NCBI RefSeq assembly: GCF_900696085.1
Contig: NZ_CAADFC020000009.1
Location: 1-64,000, forward strand
Direction of reading: 5' to 3'
Length of the DNA: 64,000 nucleotides
Source: Bradyrhizobium ivorense
Lineage (GTDB): Bacteria > Pseudomonadota > Alphaproteobacteria > Rhizobiales > Xanthobacteraceae
Positions within the stretch are counted from its first letter, which is position 1; every line of letters begins with the position of its first letter. A model generated the notes under the pieces. The model did no database searches. It saw only the letters and a list, made by a program, of their open reading frames with translations, and had not been told where the DNA came from. Positions 46,048-54,733 of the stretch are shown one piece after another. Position numbers and translations under genes: made by a program.

Positions 46048-46185
46048 TCATCGGAATACCAGGAGTCCGCACGACCTAGCGTGCGCGCCACTGAGCCGCT
46101 GCTCAAAGCCGGTCGCGTCCGTAGACGGTTCTGGTGAGTCGGGCTCTCGGCTCATATTCGCTGGACCGATTGCATTGAAATCCAT
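46048..46185 (-). CDS. Truncated effector start (45 codons)
   Basis: A short frame with AAGGAG before the ATG reads MDFNAIGPANMSREPDSPEP, then TDATGFEQRLSGA, and stops after a few unrelated residues. It is the N-terminal part of the same effector type as at 45.1 kb, in opposite orientation, and has its own tts box 197 bases upstream. It is likely a remnant, although the short peptide could still be made. Confidence 0.6.
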   Translation of the reverse strand: MDFNAIGPANMSREPDSPEPSTDATGFEQRLSGAHARSCGLLVFR

Positions 46186-46379
46186 CCTGTCACTCCTTTC
46201 CCATAATGAGCGGATCGAACAATACGAAGACTCATGCCCTGCGGCTCCGACGCAGTTGGTTCGGAGGCTCGCGTTGACCTTTAAGCCTCGAGCTCGCTCG
46301 CGCCTAGGGTGGCTGGTTGCCCACGTCCGTTGCGTTCGGTAGCAGGCGCCGCTGTCCAGACATCCGCACGCTCATGCTG

Positions 46380-46405
46380 GGCGCATTAGCTTTCGAAAAG
46401 CTGAC
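46380..46405 (-). promoter_or_regulatory. tts box of truncated effector
   Basis: GTCAGCTTTTCGAAAGCTAA on the minus strand matches the consensus fully (n = T). It sits in the space between the truncated effector and the rhcC1 stop. Confidence 0.9.
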
Positions 46406-46469
46406 ATCGGACGGATTGAGCGAATGCAGATCGGATCGACCTTGGCTGAAGGTTTCTCGCATCGGTTGG

Positions 46470-47165
46470 TCACCTCTGGCCCGTGCCAGCTTCGCGCACG
46501 GTGCCGTCCGGATGCCCCGCGTCGGGCGAATAATGCCCTTCCGGGCGTCCGTCCCGAATAACCACGCTCGAGGAGCCGCGAAACAACATCAAAACCGAAT
46601 CCCGCGGCGGCCTTTCGGCGGTGGCGGGATTTCGCCGCGCCTGCGCCTCCGCCACAAGGCCCTTCAGCGTCTGGTCCACCAGCGCGATGAAGCGTGGCGG
46701 GCCCGAAGCCAGGACGAGGCCATCTCCCGGGGCCGGTTTCACGATATAGCGCTCATCGGAGATGTTGAGTGCATCGAGCGCGGTCTTGAACGCATCGAAG
46801 CTGATTGGGCTCAACACCACCAGTCGGCTTTGCGCCTCGTGGGCCGCGGATATGTAAAGCACGAGGCCGTCATAATACCATTGAAGATTGTACAGGTTGG
46901 TCAAACGCTCGAGGAACTCGCGCGGTGGTAGGTCCGGCATTCGTCCGCGAATCCGGCCCTTCACTTCAGTGCTGACATTGACTCTGATGTTGAGATTGTT
47001 GCCAAACTCCTGCAGCGCGGCAGCAAGGTCCTGATCCAGAACCGTATAGCTGTAAGGGGTCGATGGCAGCGAGAGGGGCGCGCCGAGCGCCCTGACCATT
47101 CCAAGGTAGATGAAACCTCCTGCGTAAAGAATTCTCTTCAATACCATCGTGGATCGGACAAACAT
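46470..47165 (-). CDS. rhcC1: T3SS secretin N-terminal subunit RhcC1 (NolW)
   Basis: 231 residues, or 225 if started at the second ATG (47147). A hydrophobic leader (ILYAGGFIYLGMVRALG) is followed by the N0/N1-type secretin domain: YSYTVLDQDLAAALQEFGNN, STEVKGRIRGRMPDLPPREF, LYNLQWYYDGLVLYISAAHE. The outer-membrane barrel half is missing; rhizobia split the secretin into RhcC1 and RhcC2, and this is the normal length. It is divergent from nopB. A decayed copy lies at 32.7-33.3 kb. Confidence 0.9.
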   Translation of the reverse strand: MFVRSTMVLKRILYAGGFIYLGMVRALGAPLSLPSTPYSYTVLDQDLAAALQEFGNNLNIRVNVSTEVKGRIRGRMPDLPPREFLERLTNLYNLQWYYDGLVLYISAAHEAQSRLVVLSPISFDAFKTALDALNISDERYIVKPAPGDGLVLASGPPRFIALVDQTLKGLVAEAQARRNPATAERPPRDSVLMLFRGSSSVVIRDGRPEGHYSPDAGHPDGTVREAGTGQR

Positions 47166-47260
47166 TCCTGAAGGCCTTCCGCCTGAGAATTAAACCTGGA
47201 TTTTCGGTCCAGCCTGGAGGCCAAACGTGATCTTTAAATGACGCAAGGCGGCGCTTCCTC

Positions 47261-47289
47261 GTCAGGTTTTCGTCAGCTCACCGCTCTAC
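47261..47289 (+). promoter_or_regulatory. tts box of the nopB-rhcU operon
   Basis: GTCAGGTTTTCGTCAGCTCA, about 50 bases before the nopB ATG, with the same layout as the other boxes but two deviations in the central part. It should drive the whole plus-strand core operon. Confidence 0.75.
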
Positions 47290-47339
47290 GATCTTGATCC
47301 GTTCAGTGTCGACAACGCCTGGTTTCATCAACGAGCGCA

Positions 47340-47858
47340 ATGACTCCTTATATGATGTTAGGCGCAACGCCGATCTCACCCAATTTAGCCGACTGTCTTG
47401 CAAATGCCTGCTCGGCGGCAGCTCCCAGCGAGCAGGCGCACTTTGAGCAGTCTCTTGCGCAGGCGGCCTCCAATCCGGGGGGCACCTCATCGGTCGTAGA
47501 TAGAGCCGCAGTCGTTCCGCCGGTATCGGAAGTGCAGCGCGCGAACACGCTGGCGAATCCGCCGGGCGATCGCATCCTTCAAGTGCTTTCTACCATGTAC
47601 CACAGCCATGTCGGTGCTCCGGCGGTCGGTAGTGTGTCGTCTGCGCCGAGCGTCATCCAGCCTGGACCCGCCGCGCAGCCGTTGTTGCAGCCGCTCGACA
47701 TCGGCGCGCATGCGACGGTTAAACCGGTAGCGGTAGATTTCGATTCGATGATGGTGAATCTGCGGAATGTCTACCGGGACGTCGTTCAGGTGTCCCTTGT
47801 TTCTAAGAGCACCAGCGCCGTGAGTTCGTCTCTGAACAAGCTGCTATCGGCGGGCTGA
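47340..47858 (+). CDS. nopB: Secreted T3SS pilus-associated protein NopB (NolB)
   Basis: 172 residues (168 from the ATG at 47352). Ala/Ser/Pro-rich start (PISPNLADCLANACSAAA), HFEQSLAQAASNPG, and a helical end (VDFDSMMVNLRNVYRDVVQV, SSSLNKLLSAG). Location directly before rhcJ identifies it as NolB/NopB, an extracellular component associated with the rhizobial pilus. Its stop codon abuts the rhcJ start. Confidence 0.82.
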   Translation: MTPYMMLGATPISPNLADCLANACSAAAPSEQAHFEQSLAQAASNPGGTSSVVDRAAVVPPVSEVQRANTLANPPGDRILQVLSTMYHSHVGAPAVGSVSSAPSVIQPGPAAQPLLQPLDIGAHATVKPVAVDFDSMMVNLRNVYRDVVQVSLVSKSTSAVSSSLNKLLSAG

Positions 47859-48734
47859 ATGAAGCTGATGCCGGGTGTGATGTGCAGTGCGGGCAGCGGC
47901 AGCCGTCAATCGTGGCGACGGCTTCGCGTTTGCCTTGCTCTACCCCTTCTTGTTCCGTTGATCGGCTGCAAAGCTGATCTTTACAGTAAGATTCAGGAGC
48001 GTGAAGCCAACGAGATGCTTGCGCTTCTCCTTGGCAAGGGTGTCGATGCCGTTCGTGTTGTCGCCAAGGATGGGACCAGCACGATCCAGGTCGAGGAAAG
48101 GCAACTCGCCTATTCGATTGACTTGCTGAATGTTGAGGGGTTGCCGCGCCAATCTTTCAAGAATCTTGGCGAGGTGTTCAAGGGATCGGGCCTCGTTGCC
48201 TCTCCGATTGAGGAGCGGGCCCGTTACGTTTACGCCCTCAGCGAAGAATTATCGCGCACCATTAGCGATATCGATGGCGTCCTTTCCGCCCGGGTCCACG
48301 TGGTCCTTCCTAAAAACGATCTGTTGCGGCAAGATGCGACCCCGTCCTCAGCGTCGGTTTTCATCCGACATGGCTCCAACGCAAAGCTCTCGGCGCTGTT
48401 GCCTCAGATCAAGATGCTCGTAGCCAACAGCATCGAAGGGCTGTCCTACGACAAGGTGGCCGTGGTCTTCGTGCCGGTTGAGCGAACTCCGCTTGAGCAG
48501 CCAGCGTCGCCGGCAGCGGCTTCAGTTCAATCCGCAAAATCTGCTTCAACGCCGTGGCTTGCGCTTGGGGTTGGAGGCGCCGGCGCCGTATTCGTCATTG
48601 CGTCTTATCTGTTGTTCGGTGCGCGTCTTCGTCAGTTCGGGCAATCATTGCGCAACCTGATCATGTTCAGCAGGCGTTCGAATGTGCCCGCCGTTCAGGC
48701 TGCTGGTAAGAAGATCACGCCTGATGCGACATAG
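47859..48734 (+). CDS. rhcJ: T3SS inner-ring lipoprotein RhcJ (SctJ)
   Basis: 291 residues of the YscJ/PrgK family. Lipoprotein signal LALPLLVPLIGCKADLYSKI, then EREANEMLALLLGKGVDAVR, the conserved ELSRTISDIDGVLSARVHVVLP block, SASVFIRHGSN, and a C-terminal membrane segment (LALGVGGAGAVFVIASYLLF). It forms the 24-mer inner ring of the basal body with Y4yQ. The start directly follows the nopB stop (TGAATG). Confidence 0.95.
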   Translation: MKLMPGVMCSAGSGSRQSWRRLRVCLALPLLVPLIGCKADLYSKIQEREANEMLALLLGKGVDAVRVVAKDGTSTIQVEERQLAYSIDLLNVEGLPRQSFKNLGEVFKGSGLVASPIEERARYVYALSEELSRTISDIDGVLSARVHVVLPKNDLLRQDATPSSASVFIRHGSNAKLSALLPQIKMLVANSIEGLSYDKVAVVFVPVERTPLEQPASPAAASVQSAKSASTPWLALGVGGAGAVFVIASYLLFGARLRQFGQSLRNLIMFSRRSNVPAVQAAGKKITPDAT

Positions 48735-48745
48735 CCAGGACGCTC

Positions 48746-49378
48746 GTGTCGGTATCAATGTCTCCCACTGAACCCAATCGTTCGTTCACGCTGGCTTCCG
48801 ATCGATTGCGCGAGCTTACTGCCTCGATCCATCCGAGCCGTTTTGCTGCCTGTCTTGATCCGCTGCTGTCGCATGCCACGTTGCTTCGACTACAGCAGAG
48901 TTTTAGGCTGCAGCCAAGACTGGCCGCACTGTTGGTCGGCCACGAAGTCGATGTGAGCGGAGCTGGCTGGAACGAGGATCCTTTGCTCGGGCATGATCCG
49001 CGGCGGGCTGCCCTCCTCGCCGGCAGTATCTGGCATGCACGCTCCGTCCTGACGCTGGTTTCAAAGCACGATCTGTCAATTTTGGTCAAAATGATCGGCG
49101 CTGAAGCGCATGCTTTCGCCATCCGGCATTTATCCAGTGCGGTCGCAACATCGACCATTGCCGATCCGGAACACCTGTTGCGACAGATTGAACATGATGG
49201 ACATGCCTGTCTTGGCGCCTGGCTCGACGAGGCTCCAGCGCTCGACCGTATCCGCGTGCTTCTACGCCTGCCCGTTGGGACCGCTGCGGAGAATCCGGCG
49301 GCTGAGCACCGTTGTGCCGCAGGCCCGCTGCTCTCCTTGGTTATCGCCCATTTGCGGGCGGAGGCTGTCACGGTATGA
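48746..49378 (+). CDS. nolU: T3SS protein NolU (SctK-type)
   Basis: 210 residues. The position between rhcJ and nolV and the size fit NolU, the SctK-like cytoplasmic sorting-platform adaptor. LSHATLLRLQQSFRLQPRLA and PLLGHDPRRAALLAGSIWHA are typical of the rhizobial proteins. Its stop overlaps the nolV start (ATGA). Function is known mainly by analogy to YscK. Confidence 0.85.
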   Translation: MSVSMSPTEPNRSFTLASDRLRELTASIHPSRFAACLDPLLSHATLLRLQQSFRLQPRLAALLVGHEVDVSGAGWNEDPLLGHDPRRAALLAGSIWHARSVLTLVSKHDLSILVKMIGAEAHAFAIRHLSSAVATSTIADPEHLLRQIEHDGHACLGAWLDEAPALDRIRVLLRLPVGTAAENPAAEHRCAAGPLLSLVIAHLRAEAVTV

Positions 49379-49998
49379 CAGTCGACGTCCCAGCATTGCC
49401 CGTGACCCCGCAGATCTGCCCGCTTGGACCCCTGATCCCGGCAGCCGAGCTCAAGATTTGGTATGACGCCGTAGACGCGCGGGCCGCTGCCGAACGGCAC
49501 CTGCAGCGTGTTCGCAGCTGGGGACGCAAAGCTTATGAGCGGGAACGGGGGCGCGGCCATGCCGAAGGCGTCAAGGCGGGCGCAGAGGAAATGACGCGGC
49601 TGATTGCGCAGGCTGCGTGTGAACTCGCGCAGCGAAAGGCCGTTCTGGAGCAGCAATTGCCCGAACTGGTCATTGAGATCGTGCGCGATTTACTTGGCGC
49701 CTTTGATCCGGGCGAGATGCTGGTGCGCAGTGTTCGTCACGCGATCGAGCAAAAATACAAGAACACGGAAGTGTGCCTTCACGTATCGCCCTTAAAGGCC
49801 GATCTGCTTGCCAGAGAATTCGCAGCCTACAACGGACAGGATGGCCGGCCCAAGGTCAGGATCGAGCCGGATCCGGCGCTCGCGGCGAACCAATGCGTTT
49901 TGTGGAGCGAGTTTGGCAATGTCGACCTCGGACTTGCCGCGCAGCTCCGCGCGCTTCATTTGGGGTTTGGCTTGCCTCCGCAGGAAGGTGAGCCATGA
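49375..49998 (+). CDS. nolV: T3SS ATPase regulator NolV (SctL)
   Basis: 207 residues from the ATG at 49375, which overlaps the nolU stop. A long coiled-coil-prone N-terminal half (AAAERHLQRVRSWGRKAYER, GRGHAEGVKAGAEEMTRLIA) and the FliH-like C-terminus (ELVIEIVRDLLGAFDPGEML, VRIEPDPALAANQCVLWSEF). SctL dimers hold and restrain the ATPase RhcN. The next gene overlaps by four bases. Confidence 0.9.
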   Translation: MTVDVPALPVTPQICPLGPLIPAAELKIWYDAVDARAAAERHLQRVRSWGRKAYERERGRGHAEGVKAGAEEMTRLIAQAACELAQRKAVLEQQLPELVIEIVRDLLGAFDPGEMLVRSVRHAIEQKYKNTEVCLHVSPLKADLLAREFAAYNGQDGRPKVRIEPDPALAANQCVLWSEFGNVDLGLAAQLRALHLGFGLPPQEGEP

Positions 49999-51350
49999 CC
50001 ACGCAACGACCGACGCATAATGCTGCGTCTGAAGAAGGGGCCGTCCACGCCGCACTCTCATCCTTGAGATATTCCGCTAAGCATATCGACACGCGTGCCG
50101 TCCGCGGTCGGATCACGCGGGCGATCGGTACACTGCTCCATGCTGTCCTGCCGGAGGCCCGGGTTGGGGAACTATGCCTCTTGCAGGATCCCCGCAGCGG
50201 ATGGTCGCTCGAGGCCGAGGTGATCGGTCTGTTGCCGGACGGGGTATTACTCACGCCGATCGGTGATGTGGTCGGCTTGTCCAACCGTGCGGAAGTCGTC
50301 ACGACCGGCCGAATGCAGGAAGTGCCGGTCGGCCCCGATTTGCTCGGCCGCGTGATCGACAGTTTCGGTCGTCCGCTCGATGGTAAGGGCCCAATAAAGG
50401 CTGGCGAAGTGCGCCCGCTGCGCGGCAAGGCGCCCAACCCCATGAAACGGCGCGGTATCGAACAGCCTTTTCCGCTCGGCGTTCGTGTCCTGGATGGGCT
50501 CCTGACATGTGGAGAAGGCCAGCGGATCGGAATCTATGGAGACGCCGGGTGCGGCAAGTCGACACTGATGTCGCAGATCGTCAAGGGTGCAGCCGCCGAC
50601 GTCACGATTGTCGCGTTGATCGGTGAACGCGGCCGAGAGGTGCGTGAATTCATTGAGCGCCATCTTGGCGAAGCGCTCCGCCGCTCGGTCGTCGTTGTTG
50701 AGACCTCCGACCGTTCGGCCATGGAGCGGGCGCAGTGCGCCCATATGGCGACGGCGCTGGCCGAATATTTTCGTGATCAGGGGCTGCGCGTCGTTCTGAT
50801 GATGGATTCCTTGACGCGCTTTAGCCGCGCGATGCGCGAAATCGGTCTTGCCGCAGGAGAGCCTCCGACTCGGCGCGGATTTCCACCCTCCGTCTTTGCG
50901 CTGCTGCCGGGCCTGTTGGAGCGGGCCGGCATGGGTGAGCATGGCTCCATCACGGCCTTCTATACCGTGCTTGTCGAAGGTGACGGCACAGGCGACCCAA
51001 TCGCCGAAGAATCACGCGGCATTCTCGACGGGCATATCATTCTCTCGCGTGCGCTAGCCTCGCGAGAACATTTTCCGGCAATCGATGTGCTGTCGAGCCG
51101 AAGCCGCGTCATGGATGCCATCGTGTCTGTTCAGCATCGCAAGGCCGCTTCCTTCTTCCGTGATCTGCTCTCGCGCTACGCCGAGGCCGAGTTCTTGATC
51201 AAGGTCGGCGAATACAAGCAAGGCTCCGATCCCCTGACCGACCGGGCGATCGCCTCGATCGAGGAATTGCGAACGTTCCTGTGCCAGGGACAGGACGAGG
51301 CATGCAATTTTGAGGAGACGGTGGCATGGATGTCGCGTCTTACCGCTTGA
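49995..51350 (+). CDS. rhcN: T3SS ATPase RhcN (SctN)
   Basis: 451 residues. Walker A GDAGCGKST at about 182-190, Walker B region RVVLMMDSLTRFSRAMREIG, and the family signature PPTRRGFPPSVFALLPGLLERAG. It is a hexameric F1-like ATPase at the cytoplasmic face that strips chaperones and unfolds substrates. It overlaps nolV (ATGA) and the following gene by 25 bases. Confidence 0.97.
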   Translation: MTTQRPTHNAASEEGAVHAALSSLRYSAKHIDTRAVRGRITRAIGTLLHAVLPEARVGELCLLQDPRSGWSLEAEVIGLLPDGVLLTPIGDVVGLSNRAEVVTTGRMQEVPVGPDLLGRVIDSFGRPLDGKGPIKAGEVRPLRGKAPNPMKRRGIEQPFPLGVRVLDGLLTCGEGQRIGIYGDAGCGKSTLMSQIVKGAAADVTIVALIGERGREVREFIERHLGEALRRSVVVVETSDRSAMERAQCAHMATALAEYFRDQGLRVVLMMDSLTRFSRAMREIGLAAGEPPTRRGFPPSVFALLPGLLERAGMGEHGSITAFYTVLVEGDGTGDPIAEESRGILDGHIILSRALASREHFPAIDVLSSRSRVMDAIVSVQHRKAASFFRDLLSRYAEAEFLIKVGEYKQGSDPLTDRAIASIEELRTFLCQGQDEACNFEETVAWMSRLTA

Positions 51351-51862
51351 ACGGTGTTCATGCGTCGAAATTGCGGCTGGTGAAGGACATGAGGGAGCGG
51401 AGTGCCCTTCATGAACTGTCCAACATGGAAGCCAAGCGCCGCATCGCAGGTGAGGCCGTCGCACAGGCTTGCGAGCAGCTTGCAAATGCCGAAAGACACC
51501 GTGCAAGGGTCGAAGCCGAGCTCTATCGGCAGATGTTATCGGACGATGCGATATCCGTCAGCGAACTCGAGCGCCGCCATCATCTCATCATCGGGCGGCT
51601 CACAGAGGACATCGCGGCGGCCCAGCGAATTCTTGACGAGGCGCGCACCGCTCAAGATCAGGCCGAGACAGCAGTCCGTGAGGCGCGGACGCTTTGGGCC
51701 AAACGTTCGGCGGCGTGCCACAAATGGCAAGAGATCGAGCGTGACGTTGAGCGCAGCACCAATGCTCATGTTGAAGCCGCGGCGGAAATCGAAGCCGATG
51801 ATGAGGTGTTGCTTCGCTACCGCAGAGGTGCGCCCAACCAAAGGGGAGGCGAGCCGAGCTGA
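51326..51862 (+). CDS. T3SS stalk protein (SctO-type, Y4yJ)
   Basis: 178 residues, almost entirely helical and charged (coiled coil: ACEQLANAERHRARVEAELY, LERRHHLIIGRLTEDIAAAQ). Position after the ATPase and before SctQ is that of YscO/FliJ-type stalk proteins, which link ATPase and export gate. It overlaps both neighbours. Assigned by position and structure. Confidence 0.82.
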   Translation: MDVASYRLNGVHASKLRLVKDMRERSALHELSNMEAKRRIAGEAVAQACEQLANAERHRARVEAELYRQMLSDDAISVSELERRHHLIIGRLTEDIAAAQRILDEARTAQDQAETAVREARTLWAKRSAACHKWQEIERDVERSTNAHVEAAAEIEADDEVLLRYRRGAPNQRGGEPS

Positions 51863-52965
51863 TGGCCGATACTCCTACCTTAGCGCCAGCGTGCCGTGAG
51901 GGGCAGGCGCCGCCTGCGACCCAGAGGCCGGATGGATCGGTGCCATTCAGACCGCAACTGACCCTCTCGCATGCTGTGGTCTCTTGGCTCAATGAGATCG
52001 CAGTCTTTCGCGGACCTCTGCAAAGCCGTCTCGGCGATAAGCCGCTATCGCTGCGTATAAATCGGCTTGTCTGGCAGGTCGAGCCGACTGAGACATCGAT
52101 GCTCGATTGCGTCTTTGACGCCGGCGGCGAAATGCTCGTCCTGTCCTTGCCCGTCCCGCTTGCTGAAGCGCTGGTTGCGACCGTACAGAACGGCCTGAGC
52201 TTACCTTCCGAGCCGACGCGTTCGCTGGTCCTTGAACTTGCGCTAGAGCCGTTGCTCGCTCCACTGGAGCGACTGATGCAGCGGCATTTGCAGCTTCTCC
52301 GCACCGATGAAGCGGCGACATCAGGTCCATACCTGGAATTCGACGTCGCCTATGGTCAGCTCACGAGCAAGGCTCGCCTGCTTTTATTCTCGTCTCTTGA
52401 CGCTCTGGTTCCACCAGCGTTCAGCGTCCTGGGCGAACTGCTTGGCCGATTGCCGCGACAGACGCCCAAGCTTCGTTCTGAACTGCCTGTCATTGTCGCA
52501 GGCCAAGTTGGCTCGCTCCGCATCACGATCGGCCTTGTTCGTCAGGCACAGCGAGGCGATGCGCTGTTGCCGGACGCTATTCCGCTTGCTCGAGGCCAGG
52601 TCATCCTCACTGCGGGCGCATTGTGGGCTCCTGCCGAGATCGCCGGCGAAAGGCTCGTCCTGCGGGGGCCATTCCGCTCGCAATCCCACCCCTTGAAAAG
52701 TAGACACATGACGACACAACAGCTCCCCTCCGAGGCCGATATCGACAGTCTCGAGATCACGCTCGTATTCGAATGTGGCCGCTGGCCGATGTCGATTGGA
52801 ACCTTGCGGAGCATCAACGAAGGCCATGTGTTCGAACTCGGCCGTTCGCTTGACGGCCCCGTCGATATTCTTGCCAACGGACAGCGTATCGGCCGCGGCG
52901 ATATCGTGCGGATCGGCGAGGAACTTGCCGTCAGGTTACGCGGCAGGTTGGCGGTCAATGACTGA
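51862..52965 (+). CDS. rhcQ: T3SS sorting-platform protein RhcQ (SctQ)
   Basis: 367 residues. The C-terminal SpoA (C-ring) domain is clear: LEITLVFECGRWPMSIGTLR, VFELGRSLDGPVDILANGQR, GRGDIVRIGEELAVRL. SctQ builds the cytoplasmic pods with SctK and SctL. It starts inside the stop of the preceding gene (TGATG). A short internal product, known for some SctQ genes, cannot be excluded (an ATG at 52708 precedes the SpoA part). Confidence 0.9.
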   Translation: MADTPTLAPACREGQAPPATQRPDGSVPFRPQLTLSHAVVSWLNEIAVFRGPLQSRLGDKPLSLRINRLVWQVEPTETSMLDCVFDAGGEMLVLSLPVPLAEALVATVQNGLSLPSEPTRSLVLELALEPLLAPLERLMQRHLQLLRTDEAATSGPYLEFDVAYGQLTSKARLLLFSSLDALVPPAFSVLGELLGRLPRQTPKLRSELPVIVAGQVGSLRITIGLVRQAQRGDALLPDAIPLARGQVILTAGALWAPAEIAGERLVLRGPFRSQSHPLKSRHMTTQQLPSEADIDSLEITLVFECGRWPMSIGTLRSINEGHVFELGRSLDGPVDILANGQRIGRGDIVRIGEELAVRLRGRLAVND

Positions 52966-53623
52966 GATTCAACCCAGCATCCTGGCGCTTCTTGCGATCA
53001 CGGTCGGACTCGGCCTGCTCGCCTTCGCAGTCGTTACAACGACCGCTTTCATAAAGGTCTCCGTTGTGCTTTTCCTGGTACGCAACGCGCTCGGAACCCA
53101 ATCAATACCGCCCAACATTGTCCTGTATGGGGCGGCACTGATCCTGACGGTCTTCATCAGCGCGCCAGTGTTCGAGCAGACCTACAACCGCTTGACGGAT
53201 CCGCAACTCCGCTACCAAACGTTCGATGACTGGGTGACGGCCGCCAAGGAGGGGCAGGAGCCGCTGCGCGCCCATCTGAAGAAGTTCACCAATGAAGAGC
53301 AGCGTCGGTTTTTCCTGTCATCAACCGAACATGTCTGGTCGGAGGAGATGCGCGGCAGTGCCACGGCTGATGATTTTGTGATTCTTGTGCCGTCGTTCCT
53401 GATCTCGGAGCTCAAGCGCGGCTTCGAAATCGGCTTTCTTCTCTATCTTCCCTTTATCACCATCGACCTGATCGTCACGACGATTTTGATGGCCATGGGG
53501 ATGTCGATGGTATCGCCGACAGTAATATCTGTTCCCTTCAAGCTCTTTCTGTTTGTCACCATCGACGGCTGGTCACGTCTCATGCACGGGCTGGTACTAA
53601 GCTACACGACGCCCGGAGGTTGA
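52958..53623 (+). CDS. rhcR: T3SS export apparatus protein RhcR (SctR)
   Basis: 221 residues, FliP/SctR family: FIKVSVVLFLVRNALGTQSI, PPNIVLYGAALILTVFISAP, LVPSFLISELKRGFEIGFLL, GMSMVSPTVISVPFKLFLF. Four membrane segments. Five copies form the core of the export gate. It starts inside the end of rhcQ. Confidence 0.95.
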   Translation: MTEIQPSILALLAITVGLGLLAFAVVTTTAFIKVSVVLFLVRNALGTQSIPPNIVLYGAALILTVFISAPVFEQTYNRLTDPQLRYQTFDDWVTAAKEGQEPLRAHLKKFTNEEQRRFFLSSTEHVWSEEMRGSATADDFVILVPSFLISELKRGFEIGFLLYLPFITIDLIVTTILMAMGMSMVSPTVISVPFKLFLFVTIDGWSRLMHGLVLSYTTPGG

Positions 53624-53625
53624 CA

Positions 53626-53901
53626 ATGAACGAAGCCAGCATCCTCATGCACCTGAGCCAATCGCTCGTGCTTTTCATGATCTGGGTTCTGCCGCCGCTC
53701 CTCGCAGCTTTGATTTCGGGATTGATCATTGGCCTCATCCAGGCGGCAACCCAGCTCCAGGATCAAACCTTGCCCCTGACGGTGAAGCTTCTGGTCGTCG
53801 TCGCCGTGCTCGCCGGCTTCTCTCCTGTGCTCAGTGCACCGCTCATCGAACAGGCCGAGCGCATTTTCAGCGAGTTTCCTGCACTCACCGCAAGATACTA
53901 G
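53626..53901 (+). CDS. rhcS: T3SS export apparatus protein RhcS (SctS)
   Basis: 91 residues, two membrane segments, FliQ/SctS signature LLAALISGLIIGLIQAATQL and QDQTLPLTVKLL. GGAGG precedes the ATG at 53626; a TTG two codons upstream is less likely. Confidence 0.95.
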   Translation: MNEASILMHLSQSLVLFMIWVLPPLLAALISGLIIGLIQAATQLQDQTLPLTVKLLVVVAVLAGFSPVLSAPLIEQAERIFSEFPALTARY

Positions 53902-53911
53902 CGGGATCTGG

Positions 53912-54733
53912 ATGGCTGGCCTGTCACCCACCGATGCGCATGCTCTCGTCCAGGGCGGCATCGAACTTGTCGCGGCAACCGGCCTAAGCGCGGCTCGCGC
54001 CTTAGGCATCATGCTTGTGCTTCCCGTTTTTACGCGGCCGCGTATCAGCGGCCTGATTCGCGGCAGCCTGACGATAGCGATCGGACTACCGTGCCTCGCG
54101 CAGATCAAGCTGGGCCTGGAGACGCTCGACCCGAACACGCGCCTGCTCAATGTCACCATGCTCGGTTTGAAGGAGGTCTTCGTCGGCCTTCTGCTCGGCA
54201 TCCTGCTCAGCATTCCGCTATGGAGCATCCAGGCAGTCGGCGACATCATCGATACCCAGAGAGGAATCTCGAGCCAGGTCGCGGCGGAAGATCCTGCAAC
54301 GCACAGCCAGGCGTCGGGAACCGGGCTTTTTCTCGGTGTCACTGCGGTCACGATCTTCGTTCTGGTCGGCGGCCTTCAGACCATGGTGAGCAGCCTTTAT
54401 GGCAGCTATCTGATCTGGCCCGTGTATCAGTTCCTGCCTGCGGTCACGGCACAAGGGGCAATGGAATGCCTCACCCTTCTCGATCATATCATGCTGACGA
54501 CGCTATTGGTCGCCGGGCCCGTGCTGGCCCTGCTGTTGCTGATCGACGTGTCGGTCATGATGCTCGGCCGCTTTGCATCGCAGCTCAAGCTGAACGATCT
54601 TTCGCCTACGATCAAGAATGTCGCCTTCGGCGTCATCATGGTCAGCTACACCGTCTATCTCCTCGAATATGCGGGAGCTGAAATCCTGACGTCGAACAAC
54701 GTGCTCGAGCATTTCAAGAAGCTCTTGAAATGA
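53912..54733 (+). CDS. rhcT: T3SS export apparatus protein RhcT (SctT)
   Basis: 273 residues, FliR/SctT family with several membrane segments: ARALGIMLVLPVFTRPRISG, GLKEVFVGLLLGILLSIPLW, VGDIIDTQRGISSQVAAEDP, LLLIDVSVMMLGRFASQLKLN. Its stop overlaps the rhcU start. Confidence 0.94.
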   Translation: MAGLSPTDAHALVQGGIELVAATGLSAARALGIMLVLPVFTRPRISGLIRGSLTIAIGLPCLAQIKLGLETLDPNTRLLNVTMLGLKEVFVGLLLGILLSIPLWSIQAVGDIIDTQRGISSQVAAEDPATHSQASGTGLFLGVTAVTIFVLVGGLQTMVSSLYGSYLIWPVYQFLPAVTAQGAMECLTLLDHIMLTTLLVAGPVLALLLLIDVSVMMLGRFASQLKLNDLSPTIKNVAFGVIMVSYTVYLLEYAGAEILTSNNVLEHFKKLLK

